Both the position numbers and the translations under genes were made by a program. The notes under the pieces were generated by a model. That model was given only the letters and a program-made list of their open reading frames with translations, made no database searches and was not told the DNA's origin. Positions 55,051 through 64,000 of a DNA stretch of 64,000 nucleotides are shown one piece after another (positions within the stretch are counted from its first letter, which is position 1; each line of letters opens with the position of its first letter). The stretch is taken from positions 60,323,071 through 60,387,070 of the forward strand of contig OY755241.1 in assembly GCA_963576725.1 (NCBI GenBank), read 5' to 3'. The DNA comes from Azorinus chamasolen. Lineage: Eukaryota; Mollusca; Bivalvia; Cardiida; Solecurtidae.

Positions 55051-56112
55051 TTAAGTGTTTGAATTTTTCTGACTCTGAGGCGATTCCTGGGTCGCCTGAC
55101 ATGCCATGTCAGACTTGCCAGAGACGACAGAGTCGGAAATCTTTTTGTAGTTTGGCGCACTGTGTGGCCAGATGACGACTGTTTGAGTTTCAGCGTTCTT
55201 AGTTTTAATCTGGTTTTCCTTCACCTTATCCGCATAAGATGAGCCCGCAACAGTGGAAGGATTTGAAGCTTCCACAATTTTACGGGCTTCAGGAAATGAT
55301 ACGTTCTGCAGAACCCTAATTCTCTGAATTTCCTTTTCCTGCTTCCACTTTGCACACTCTTTCGAGTGAACATAGTTATCCCCTTTGCAGTTAAAACACT
55401 GCACAGGGTTTTCACAGTTCGAGGAATCATGATCTTCCTGACCACAACGAGCACAAACTGGTTTTTTCGAACATTTGTCCTTATGGTGACCAAATCTCTG
55501 GCAGTTGAAACACCGGAGAGGATTTGGGATGTAAGGGTCGACATCTACGCTTAAGTAGCCACATTTAATTCTTGGTGGAACAAATGGGATGTTAAACTTA
55601 AGTATGAAAGTATTGGTAACTATTTCGTTACCATTTCTGACAAACCTTATACGTTTAACCTCCGTAACATTCTGATTTTTCAGTTCTGTTAGCAATTCTA
55701 CTTCACTGGTGTGTCGAAGATCACGGTCTCGCACAACTCCTTTACAGAAGTTCAGAGACTGGTGAGGAGATACTTGAATAGAAATGCCAGCAAACATTGA
55801 ACTATTAAGTAAATTATCAGACTGTTGTTTCTTGACACATTCCACTAGAATTTTGCCTGAACGAAGAACCTTAACATCTTTTGGCTCACCTGCCAATCCT
55901 TGCAGTGCTTTCGCAACTGCAAAGGGTGACAACTTTGCGAGAGATTCGTCATTATTGACTGGACAGATTACTAAGTATCTTGGCCAATAGTTAGTCATCA
56001 ACGGTGTTGAGTTTTTTTCACGATCAGACTCTGATGACTCAGAGTCCTTACGTGACCTTTTGAAATTATTTGGTTTCTTTGAACCTGAGCGTTTTTTGGC
56101 GGGGGTTGCCAT
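55051..56112 (-). CDS. LINE-A ORF1: gag-like RNA-binding protein, intact
   Basis: 353 residues from ATG at 56112. The basic, serine-rich start (MATPAKKRSGSKK) is followed by an RRM-like region (about 45-170: PRYLVICPVN, FAVAKALQGL, VLRSGKILVECV). Three CCHC knuckles follow: C201-x2-C-x4-H-x4-C214 (CFNCQRFGHHKDKC), 220-233 (CARCGQEDHDSSNC) and 239-253 (variant spacing). The tail is polar (ETQTVVIWPHS). Such proteins coat LINE RNA in the RNP. The frame is unbroken although ORF2 of the same copy is dead, so it could still be translated if transcribed. Confidence 0.9.
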   Translation of the reverse strand: MATPAKKRSGSKKPNNFKRSRKDSESSESDREKNSTPLMTNYWPRYLVICPVNNDESLAKLSPFAVAKALQGLAGEPKDVKVLRSGKILVECVKKQQSDNLLNSSMFAGISIQVSPHQSLNFCKGVVRDRDLRHTSEVELLTELKNQNVTEVKRIRFVRNGNEIVTNTFILKFNIPFVPPRIKCGYLSVDVDPYIPNPLRCFNCQRFGHHKDKCSKKPVCARCGQEDHDSSNCENPVQCFNCKGDNYVHSKECAKWKQEKEIQRIRVLQNVSFPEARKIVEASNPSTVAGSSYADKVKENQIKTKNAETQTVVIWPHSAPNYKKISDSVVSGKSDMACQATQESPQSQKNSNT

Positions 56113-56150
56113 AGCGCTTAATTATAGTTCATCACCCATGTTCCCCAACC

Positions 56151-56172
56151 ACCTCGGAGCCCAACAAGGGGA
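56151..56172 (-). promoter_or_regulatory. Conserved 22 nt 5' UTR block, LINE-A copy
   Basis: Identical to 50052-50073 of LINE-B and placed 39 nt upstream of the ORF1 ATG. Farther upstream, 'agataaatagcaaag...cctccaatgcgct' is imperfectly duplicated (56236-56305). Confidence 0.6.
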
Positions 56173-56393
56173 TGTCTTCGGGATATCTCCAGCGAAAGAC
56201 ACCGGGGTTACATGGGTGATATACTCAGATAAATAGCAAAGTTGAGCCAACGCCGTACCTCCAATGCGCTAGATAAATAGCAAAGTCAGCTACCTCCAAT
56301 GCGCTACCGCTAAATAGAACACCTTCTGGCCAATAGGTTAATCGACGCAGGAATCGCTGGTCAACCATACACAAAATCTACCTGATTAGCCCT

Positions 56394-57606
56394 AATCTTG
56401 GTAGAGGATCATTAGATAATGCAACATACCAAATATCTAAGGTCTATGCCTTACAAGTTCAGAGAAGACTTTTAAAGATTTTTAAAAAACTTTCCTATAA
56501 AAAACTGATATGCCCCTGGGCGGGGAAGTTTTCAACCCAGGGGACATAATTTGAACAATCTTGGTAAAAAACTATTAGATAGCGCTACATACCAAATATT
56601 AAAGGTCTCTACCTTACAGTTTTGGAGAAGAAGATTCTTAAAGCTTGAACCAGGGGTAATAATTTGAATAATCTAAGTAGAAAACCATTAGATGATGCTA
56701 CATACCAAATATCAAGGGCCTAGACCTTAAAGTTCTGGAGGAGAAGATTTTCCTATGAAAAACTGAAAAGCCCTTGGGCGGGGCCATTTTTGGTCCGGGG
56801 TCATATTTTGATTAATCTTAGTAAAGGACGATTACATAATGCTACATACTAAATATCAAAGGTCTATACCTTATAATTTTAGAGAAGAATATATTTAAAG
56901 ATTTTCCTATGAAAAACTGATAAGCCCCGGGGCAGGGGTCATAATTTCAACAATCTTAGTAGAGGACCATTAGATCATGCCACATACCAAATATCAAAGG
57001 TATATGCCTTAGTTTCAGATAAGATGATTTCTTCAAGACTTTCCTATGAAAATCTGATAAGCCCTGGGACAGGGCCATTTTTGTCTGGGGTCATAATTTG
57101 AACAATCTAAGTAGAGGACCATTAGATGATCCTACATACAAAATATCGAAGGTCTATGCCTTACAGTTTCAGAGAAGAAGATTTTTTAAAGATTTTCCTA
57201 TGAAAAACTGATAAGCCCTGGGGCGGGGCCGTTTTTGGCCCAGGGGTCAAAATTTGAACAATCTTAGTAGAGGACCATTAGATGATGCTACATACCAAAT
57301 ACCAAAGGTCTATGCCTGACAGTTTCAGAGAAGAAGATTTTTAAAGATTTTCCTATGAAAAACTGATAAGCCCTGGGGCGGGGCCATTTTTGGCCCGGGG
57401 GACATAATTTGAACAATCTTTGTAGAGGACCATTACATCATACTACATACCAAATATCAAAGTTCTTGGCTTTGTAGTTCCAGAGAAGAAGATGTTTAAG
57501 TAAATTGTTGATGCCCGCACGTACGCATGACGCACATACGCACGACGCCGGACAAAGGATCATCCAAATAGCTCACCTTGGCACTTTGTGCCAGGTGAGC
57601 TAAAAA
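56394..57606 (+). mobile_element. Minisatellite (HINE-like) element, copy 5, right part
   Basis: About eight units of roughly 150 bp (ataagccctggggcggggcc, gtagaggaccattagat, taccaaatatcaaaggtct), then 'gacgccggacaaagg' and the 3' hairpin AGCTCACCT-TGGCAC-TTT-GTGCCA-GGTGAGCT plus AAAAA. The first duplicated 12 bp belong to the LINE-A target site. Confidence 0.9.
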
Positions 57607-58069
57607 CAGTGGCCATCTTAGATTTCTCGAACACCACCACTGTTCGCGAATTTATCAGAGTTTCTGGTAGGACTTTCAGGTTGAGGGTCCCAGGGACCCT
57701 CTGATGAAAACATTAAGGGTCCACAACAATATTATGAGGGTCCCATTTCAAGCAAAAATGTTCATAATTAACTATCCTATGCCAAAACATTGGTAAAATG
57801 ACTGCAAAACTTATTTTACTATAAAAGACATTGTCTCAAACTGAATTTCAATACATTTTTATCAGATTAAACTCCAAAACAGTCGAGGAGGAATTACATA
57901 AAACACTGGCAGTGCATCTCAGAAGATGCAGCTGTTCATAATCTGAAGGTCCCAGGGCTTCAGTATTGCTTCAGGGCAGGATCCTGCTTTAACGGAAATC
58001 CTGATTTATGCTGGTAAGGCAGTGTGGTTTTAACTCTATTTGTGTAGGGGTTATATTAATGTTGAAATT
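57607..58069. other. No recognisable gene
   Basis: 'ggtcccagggaccctc' near 57687 is a small palindrome. Nothing else is supported. Confidence 0.45.
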
Positions 58070-58148
58070 TGACTTGTATGTTTGTTTTGTCTTTGTGTGT
58101 CTCTTGATGTTTTTATAGTTATGTACATTCGCTGTTTCCTTGTTCAAA
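58070..58148 (+). repeat. YLDD-RT tail fragment, interrupted by LINE-A
   Basis: 'tgtatgtttgttttgtctttg' to 'cgctgtttccttgttc' matches 40266-40340. LINE-A fragment 5 enters at 58149. Confidence 0.75.
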
Positions 58149-59324
58149 CAGTTTTCAAAATAGTGATATAGATTTGTCTTTAGTTGAAAAGACTAAAGTT
58201 GAATCTGTACGACCTTGGACTATTAAACCACCAAAAGTTATTTTTGAACTAACACGGCATAAAAAGTCTGAAACAAGCTCGCTTGAATTCAGTTCTTTTT
58301 TAAATGAAATAATTTCAAGATTTGAAGATTATGAACAAGTTTATACTGATGGTTCAAAAGATGATGAGAGAGTCGCAGCTGCCTTTGTGGCTGATGACAC
58401 AGAGACAAAATTTCGGCTTCCTGATAACGCCTCTATTTTTTCAGCAGAGATCAAAGCTATTGATTTAGCTCTTGATTGTATTGCTGGAAAATCATATAGT
58501 AAACATATAATCTTTTCGGATTCTCTTTCTGTTTTACAATCTCTGAGTAAATGTTCTACAAAAAATGTTCTTATTAAAAAACTTGTTTTAAAATACCATG
58601 AAATGTCTAATTCAAAAGATGTAATATTTTGTTGGATACCTAGTCATTGTGGAATACAGGGCAATGAGAGGGCGGACATTGCAGCGAAGTCTGCGCTTGA
58701 ATCGCCTGAATCTGATATGAGATTACCGTATTCTGATTTCAAACCACAAATTACTAGACATATTCTATATAAATGGCAGGAGTCTTGGAATGAGGAAATT
58801 CATAACAAGCTCCATGCTGTTAAACCTATTTTAGGTGAACATTTTTGTTCATGCTTGCCAATTCGGCGTGATGAGGTCGTATTAGCCAGAATAAGAATTG
58901 GACATTCTTTTTTAACTCATTCATTTTTACTGAAAGGTGAAGTTCAACCTGAATGTTTATTTTGTTTTGAGCCTTATACAATTCAGCACATTCTCATTGA
59001 ATGCCCTGATTTAATCTTAATCAGAGATAGGTTCTTTCATGCAGATTCCCTGAGGGAACTGTTTGAGCTGGTAGAAATACCAAAAATATTTGATTTTTTA
59101 AAAGCCATTAATTTATATTCTAAAATTTAAAAGGTATATTTTTAGAATGTCGATTATGTTTTGTTATTTTATCTACAATCCTGTTGATCGGGACTGACAT
59201 TTACATAATCTAGTGAGATTGTCTTTATTTGATTTCATTATATAGTTTTATTTACATTATTTTTTCGGCTCTATATGACCATCAGTGTCGATGGGCCGTA
59301 AAACACCATTCATTCATTCATTCA
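58149..59324 (+). mobile_element. LINE-A fragment 5, 5'-truncated
   Basis: A perfect 9 bp duplication TTGTTCAAA (58140-58148, 59325-59333). It covers the end of the RT region to the complete tail (attc)n and hosts an unbroken ORF. Confidence 0.95.
58174..59130 (+). CDS. LINE-A RNase H plus CCHC, intact partial ORF2
   Basis: 318 residues. RNase H acidic residues are D59 (VYTDGS), E92 (SAEIKAID), D116 (IFSDSLSV) and D168 (GNERAD), with the WIPSH loop before the last. A basic segment follows, then C261-x2-C264-x7-H272-x4-C277 and the end NLYSKI. All catalytic positions are present, unlike the other copies here. RNase H removes RNA from the cDNA hybrid. The ATG is internal to the parent ORF2, and no promoter is evident, so this is a 5'-truncated, probably silent fragment. 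Confidence 0.85.
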   Translation: MSLVEKTKVESVRPWTIKPPKVIFELTRHKKSETSSLEFSSFLNEIISRFEDYEQVYTDGSKDDERVAAAFVADDTETKFRLPDNASIFSAEIKAIDLALDCIAGKSYSKHIIFSDSLSVLQSLSKCSTKNVLIKKLVLKYHEMSNSKDVIFCWIPSHCGIQGNERADIAAKSALESPESDMRLPYSDFKPQITRHILYKWQESWNEEIHNKLHAVKPILGEHFCSCLPIRRDEVVLARIRIGHSFLTHSFLLKGEVQPECLFCFEPYTIQHILIECPDLILIRDRFFHADSLRELFELVEIPKIFDFLKAINLYSKI

Positions 59325-59333
59325 TTGTTCAAA

Positions 59334-59870
59334 TCAATGTTCGAAAAAGAAATCTCACTGTGACCTTTCATCGGGTAAATATTAAGTCAGGGTGATAAGT
59401 AACTGCATCTGACATTTATAAACACTTCAATCTTATTCAACGAACATTCAAAGTTAGTTTATTTTATTTTAGATCAGACTGAAAATATGTGATTTGTTAT
59501 AAATGCCTTCGTTCAAAAATGGTACAAAATGTATTAATCAAATAGCACTACATCTAGATGGATATTTCTAAAGACCTATACTATCGTTATGTAGAGGTCT
59601 TTGATATTTCAAACAAAGGCTTCTGATTTTATTTTTTTGTAAACTGTATCTAGGTCTGTGCTTTACAGCACTTGCATTTCGGATATTTTTTCAAATTGTT
59701 TTATCTACGTGGAGTGCGTGTCCGGAAGTCGCTGGTACCAATCTCTGTTTACGTTAAAGCACTCATAACAGAGCACCATCCACTTCTGGGGATACTTTAC
59801 CTTAATAGGATAGGATAGATAAAGATTAGCAAGTAGGATTATGCCAAATATATGAACCAAACGTGTCAGT
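59334..59870. other. No recognisable gene
   Basis: AT-rich sequence without domain-like frames. Confidence 0.45.
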
Positions 59871-59962
59871 ACCTCACTTAAATGTTTTCGTTTTACATGC
59901 AGTTTACATCTGTATTTGCCATTGCGGTATTGTAGATTATTCGGATAGGCGATACGTTTATT
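59871..59962 (+). repeat. YLDD-RT tail fragment, left of minisatellite element
   Basis: 'tttgccattgcggtattgta' to 'gatacgtttatt' matches 40085-40140. The match continues at 61346 (tttacactgt..., gtgaggttgggcgcc), so the intervening element is an insertion. Confidence 0.7.
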
Positions 59963-61345
59963 ATGTCTCCCCCCATATTTATATGGGGGAGACATATTGT
60001 TTTTGTGAGAGTTGTCTGTCCGTCTGTCTGTCCGTCTGTCTGTCACACTTTTTGTCCGGACGATAACTTCAATATGCCTGATGCCAGTTGATTGAAACTT
60101 CATATATAGAAAGAGCATAGTGAGAGGAAGTGTCATGCACAAGGTCCATAACTCTGGCTTCACTAATATTGGAGTTATTGCCCTTTGTAAAAAAATCACA
60201 CTTTTTTGTCCGGACGATAACTCCTACATGCCTTATGCCATTGGTTTGAAACTTCATATATGGAAAGAGCATAATGAGAGGAAGTGTCATGCACAAGGTC
60301 AATAACTCTGGCTTCACTAATATTGGAGTTATTGCCCTTTGTAAATATATTATAATTTTTTGTCCGGACAATAACTTCAATATGCCTGATGCCATTGGAT
60401 TGAAACTTCATATATGGAAAGATCATAACGAGAGGAAGTGTCATGCAGAAGGTACATAACTCTGGCTTCACTAATATAGGAGTTATTGCCCTTTGTAACA
60501 AAAATCTTACTTTTTTGTCCGGACGATAACTTCTATATGACTCATGCCATTGGATTGGCTTCACTAATATAGGAGTTATTGCCCTTTGTAACAAAAATCT
60601 TACTTTTTTGTCCGGACGATAACTTCTATATGACTCATGCCATTGGATTGAAACTTCATATATGGAAAAATCATAACGAGAGGAAGTGTCATGCACAAGG
60701 TCCATAACTCTGGCTTCACTAATATTGGAGTTATTGCCCTTTTTAAAAACAATCACAATTTTTTGTCCGGATGATTACTCCTATGTGACACATGCCATTG
60801 GAGTGAAACTTCATACATGGAACAATCATAATAAGAGAAAGTGTCATGCATAAGATCCTTAACTCCAGCTTCAATAAATTTAGAGTTATTGCCCCTTGTA
60901 CATTTGTTTAATTCTTTCTTGTCCGGACGATAACTCCTACATGGCTCTTGCCATCGTATTGAAACTTCATATATGGAAAGAGCATGATGAGAGAAAGTGT
61001 CATGAACAAGGGCCATAATTCTGGCTTCAATACTTTTGGGGTTATTGCCCTTTGTTACATTTTTTGGCCGATCAATAACTCCTATTGACTGATGCTATTG
61101 GAATGACGTTTTATTTTTGGAAAGAGCATGATAAAAGTAAGTGTCATGCACAAGGGCCATAAATCTGGTATCAGTATTTTTAGAGTTATTAGCTGTTATC
61201 ATTTTCTTCTTGAAAAATGTAGTGTGGAAAACGCATAATGAGGGGAAGTATCATTCGTCAAGACCATAACATTTTTAGTGATTTCCCTTTACATATTGTT
61301 TTTATTAGAGGGGAGACATCCGTTTTTTTTGACAAAAACCTCTAG
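59963..61345 (+). mobile_element. GTCTCCCC-type minisatellite element
   Basis: It opens with a perfect 11 bp stem ATGTCTCCCCC/GGGGGAGACAT (59963-59995), then (GTCTGTC)n and about eight units of roughly 145 bp ('tttttgtccggacgataact', 'ttgaaacttcatatatggaa', 'gagaggaagtgtcatgca', 'ggagttattgccctttgta'). It ends 'agaggggagacatccg' and 'aaaacctctag'. One 93 bp stretch is exactly duplicated (words at 60481 and 60574). Non-coding. Confidence 0.9.
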
Positions 61346-62230
61346 TTTACACTGTATTTTAGGTTGGTGTTAGAATAAGTGTGAGGTTGGGCGCCAAAAA
61401 CCTGGTTCTTACGATTTCTTTAAACTCTATACTACTCTATCTCACCATCTTATAACGGATAAACTGATTAAATTGATAGAAAAAACCTTTGCCAGAGAAA
61501 GTAAAATGTTCCTTGCTTGTAATGTTCAACGTTCATTCTTTTCGAATTCTGAAGATGAAAATTACACAATGTGGACTTGTTATAGTGACTGCTAACCCAA
61601 TGGAAATAAGTCCTGTTATTATGCATGGTCTTGCAGCCACTATTAATTGTCAGAAAGAGTCATCGTCATCGTAATTAGGGTGCTTGTTAGTCGTGGGTAC
61701 CAGTCTAGACCGAGTCCCAGTCTGTAGTCATGTGTGTCTCGTGTGCGTTTGGTTCTATGGTGCTGGTATTACATGCATTGTCGTCGTCTTCGTGGTTGTA
61801 GGGTTTTACCATTTGTGTTGGGATGTGGCCATTTTGAATGTATCTAGGAGTGGGTGGTGGTGGCGTCTTTGTCAGGTTTTGTTGAGGGGTTCAGGTATGA
61901 GGGGTTCTGATTCATCCATGATCAAGTATATTACCACATTGTTGATTAATGAGTTTTTCACTGATATTTCTTTGAGACGTGTTGCCGTCTGTTTCACTTT
62001 CACTGTCTATTATTACGAAGCTCTCTTCCTGGAATAATTCTGGTTTTATGTCTTGTATGTCCATTGTCTGAGCTTAGCACAGTTCATTGTCATCTTCGTG
62101 ACTTGGTTCTGGTCAGTCGTCTGCTGCCACTATGTACTCCTTTGTGTGCAGATCATCGTCTTCTGATATATGTTGTGATGTCAGTAAGTCCTCTATATAT
62201 TATGACTGGAAGTATTTGTAATTGGGTGTG
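61346..62230. other. YLDD-RT tail remainder, then unassigned GT-rich sequence
   Basis: 61346-61430 continues the host repeat. 61490-62037 holds frames rich in V, C and W arising from GT-rich DNA; no conserved motif supports them as genes. Confidence 0.4.
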
Positions 62231-62310
62231 CCGAGCTGGCTGAATTGTTTAGCGCGGACCGTGATCATACAGCGAGTACCTCAACGCCGGTTCGGGATCC
62301 ACGCTTGGAT
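62229..62310 (+). repeat. tRNA-like sequence (SINE head or pseudo-tRNA)
   Basis: An A-box match TGGCTGAATTG (62237-62247) and a B-box match GGTTCGGGATC (62289-62299) lie 41 bp apart, the spacing of a class II tRNA or tRNA-derived SINE promoter. A clean acceptor stem is not seen, so a functional tRNA is unlikely. Confidence 0.5.
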
Positions 62311-62339
62311 CGATATCAGACGCTGAGACTCATTTCAGC

Positions 62340-62592
62340 CATAAAGGTTAGATCCAGATCAGAAGTTGAGTATGATGTCTGATCTTGATCTAGATCCAAA
62401 CATTGATTTAGATCAGATACTGAGTAACTCGGCACCGGACCTGGGTCCAAAATTTATCTAAATTAGATTCTGGGTAACTGTCTGATCTGAATCCAATTAT
62501 AGATCCAGATTAGATATTGAGTTTTCCGGTGCCTGATCTGGATCTAAAGTATTGAACCCGTCCAGGTTAGGGTCTGGCTCCAAAACGAATGC
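62340..62592 (+). repeat. Degenerate 'gatctggatc' repeats
   Basis: Four to five diverged units of about 60 bp around 'agatccagatcagaagttgag' and 'gtctgatctgaatccaa'. May be the body of a tRNA-derived repeat or a local expansion. Confidence 0.5.
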
Positions 62593-62601
62593 CGCCACCT
62601 G

Positions 62602-63757
62602 AAACAAGAGGGCCAATATGGCCCTTAATCGCTCATCTGATTACCATAGACTTCAGATTTTTGCTGGGTAGCCCATGGGTAGGGCCAATATTGACCTTAG
62701 GTACAATACTTGAACAATGTTGACAGTGGATCATGAGCAGTGGTTCTGCAGAACAATATTTTCAAAGATTTAGTATATTGATTTTATCAATACAATGATT
62801 CTGACCAATGAAGATTGGGCTAAAAATGTGCCCTCTAGAGTAATTTTAAGATTTGACCTAGTGACCTTATTTTTATTCCCATCCAACACAAGGTCACACT
62901 CAACCTTGATATCACCACGACAAACTCTCTGAACAAGATTGAGGAAGACTGGGCTAAAAATGTGGCCGCTGGAGTGTTAACTACATTTTCTAAGATATGA
63001 CCCAGTGACCTACTTTTTGACCTCACATAACCCACTTTCAAACATGTCCAAGATTTTATTAGGACAATCATTCTGACCAATTTTCATGAAGATTTGGGGA
63101 TAGATGTGATCTCTAGAGTGTTCACTATGTTTTCCTACTATTTGACCTAGTGACCTAGTTTTTAACCTCACATAACCCACTTTCACACTTGTTTGAGATT
63201 TTATCAAGACGATCATTATGACTAAGTTTCATGAAGATTGGACAAAAAATGTGACCACTAGAGTGTTCACAAAGTTTTTCTACTGTTTGACCTAGTGACC
63301 TAGTTTTTAACCCCACTTTCGAACTCGTCTGAGATTTTATCAAGACATTCATTCTGACCAAGTTTCATGAAGATTGGACTAAAATTGTGACCACTAGAGT
63401 GTTCACAAGGTTTTTCTACTGTTTGACCTAGTTTATAACCCCACGTAACCCAGTTTTCAAATTCATCGAGATAATCATTCTGACCAAGTTTCATGAAAAT
63501 TGAGCTAAAAATGTGACCTCTAGAGAGTTCACAAGGTTTTCCTACTATTTGACCTAGTGACCTAGTTTTTAACCCAACTTGACCCGCTTTCGAACTCGTC
63601 CGAGATTTTATCAAGACATTCATTCTGACCAAGTTTCATGAATATTGGACTACAATTGTGACCATTAGAGTGTTCACAAGCAAATTGTGGACGACGGATG
63701 CCAGACATTCAAGTCTCCCAAGAGCTCATTCTGAGCTTTGCTTAGATTAGCTAAAAA
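62602..63757 (+). mobile_element. Minisatellite (HINE-like) element, copy 6
   Basis: 5' hairpin GGGCCA-ATA-TGGCCC plus 'taatcgctcatctg'. The core is five units of about 130-150 bp of a third type ('tttgacctagtgacctagtt', 'accaagtttcatgaagattg', 'ctagagtgttcacaa'). The 3' end 'gagctcattctgagcttt' plus TTAGCTAAAAA is a decayed form of the family hairpin. Confidence 0.8.
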
Positions 63758-64000
63758 AATGATCGGAAGACAAATTTCATCTGCATGTTCACTGAACTAA
63801 ATGAAATCATGAAATTCCGACACATATAAATAATGCTATTTATTGTTTTTTGAAACATTTTCAATTTTTATAATGCATTTAAGTCGGGCACAAGGAAAAT
63901 GGAGAATGCGTTGCATTTCAAACAGTTTAGACTCAGATCAGCATCTGCTTCACACTGTTTGAAAATCACCAGAATATATGCGTTATTTATTAATGTGGCC

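Larger units (their letters stand above)
50947..56393 (-). mobile_element. LINE-A, full-length (5.4 kb), recently inserted but mutated
   Basis: A perfect 12 bp duplication AATCTTGGTAGA flanks it (50935-50946, 56394-56405). From the minus-strand 5' end: 5' UTR (56393-56113), intact ORF1 (56112-55051), ORF2 from 54842 with EN, RT, RNase H and CCHC, then the tail ending (ATTC)n. ORF2 carries a TGA near 53920, a frameshift near 53480, a 62 bp tandem duplication in RT, and smaller indels near 52745, 52075 and 51895. Domain order fits the I superfamily, perhaps Nimb-like. Confidence 0.95.

Noticed and set aside
61684..62037. 117-residue V/C/W-rich frame
   Set aside because: Composition follows GT-rich DNA; no signal, domain or second copy supports a gene.

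Overview
The window looks like a repeat-rich animal chromosome, most likely from a mollusc and probably a bivalve. It is AT-rich, has no bacterial-style operons, contains an intron-bearing gene, and is packed with I-superfamily-like LINEs, a Helentron and minisatellite-cored elements of kinds known from bivalve genomes. The lineage is inferred from repeat types only. I see no convincing intact host gene. The best host-type candidate is a broken multi-exon RPA-like (single-stranded-DNA-binding) gene at about 7.4-12.2 kb.

Layout. 0-5.7 kb: a truncated minisatellite element, the 3' end of a reverse-transcriptase element and a 900 bp foldback. 5.7-7.4 kb: two LINE fragments. 7.4-12.2 kb: RPA-like gene on the minus strand, interrupted by a double-hairpin element and a LINE tail. 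13.4-22.6 kb: a decayed autonomous Helentron on the minus strand (repeat-rich N terminus, cysteine-peptidase-like domain, 42-residue coiled-coil repeats, DUF6570-like zinc region, HUH Rep, Pif1-type helicase, EEP endonuclease), cut by a LINE. 24.9-27.1 kb: minisatellite elements. 27.2-29.4 kb: a transposon-associated pseudogene and a LINE fragment. 31-35.3 kb: two more minisatellite elements, one hosting a TA-type MITE. 36.8-42.6 kb: a LINE fragment, a ZNF862/hAT-like pseudogene hit by LINE tails, and a long-inverted-repeat element containing another LINE. 43.7-44.3 kb: foldback and MITE. 44.8-57.6 kb: a nest with two near-full-length LINEs (here LINE-A, 50947-56393, and LINE-B, 45917-50526) inside older elements. 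58.1-64 kb: a LINE with an intact RNase H frame, a second class of minisatellite element, a tRNA-like sequence and a final minisatellite element.

Relationships. LINE-A and LINE-B share architecture (ORF1 with CCHC knuckles; ORF2 with endonuclease, reverse transcriptase, RNase H and a C-terminal CCHC), related 3' tails and an identical 22 nt 5' UTR block. Most of their insertions here are tiny 3'-tail fragments of about 49-122 bp, several with clean target-site duplications. The minisatellite elements share terminal hairpins but carry different tandem cores, resembling non-autonomous Helentron derivatives (HINEs). Whether the Helentron at 13-22 kb ever moved them cannot be shown from this sequence alone.
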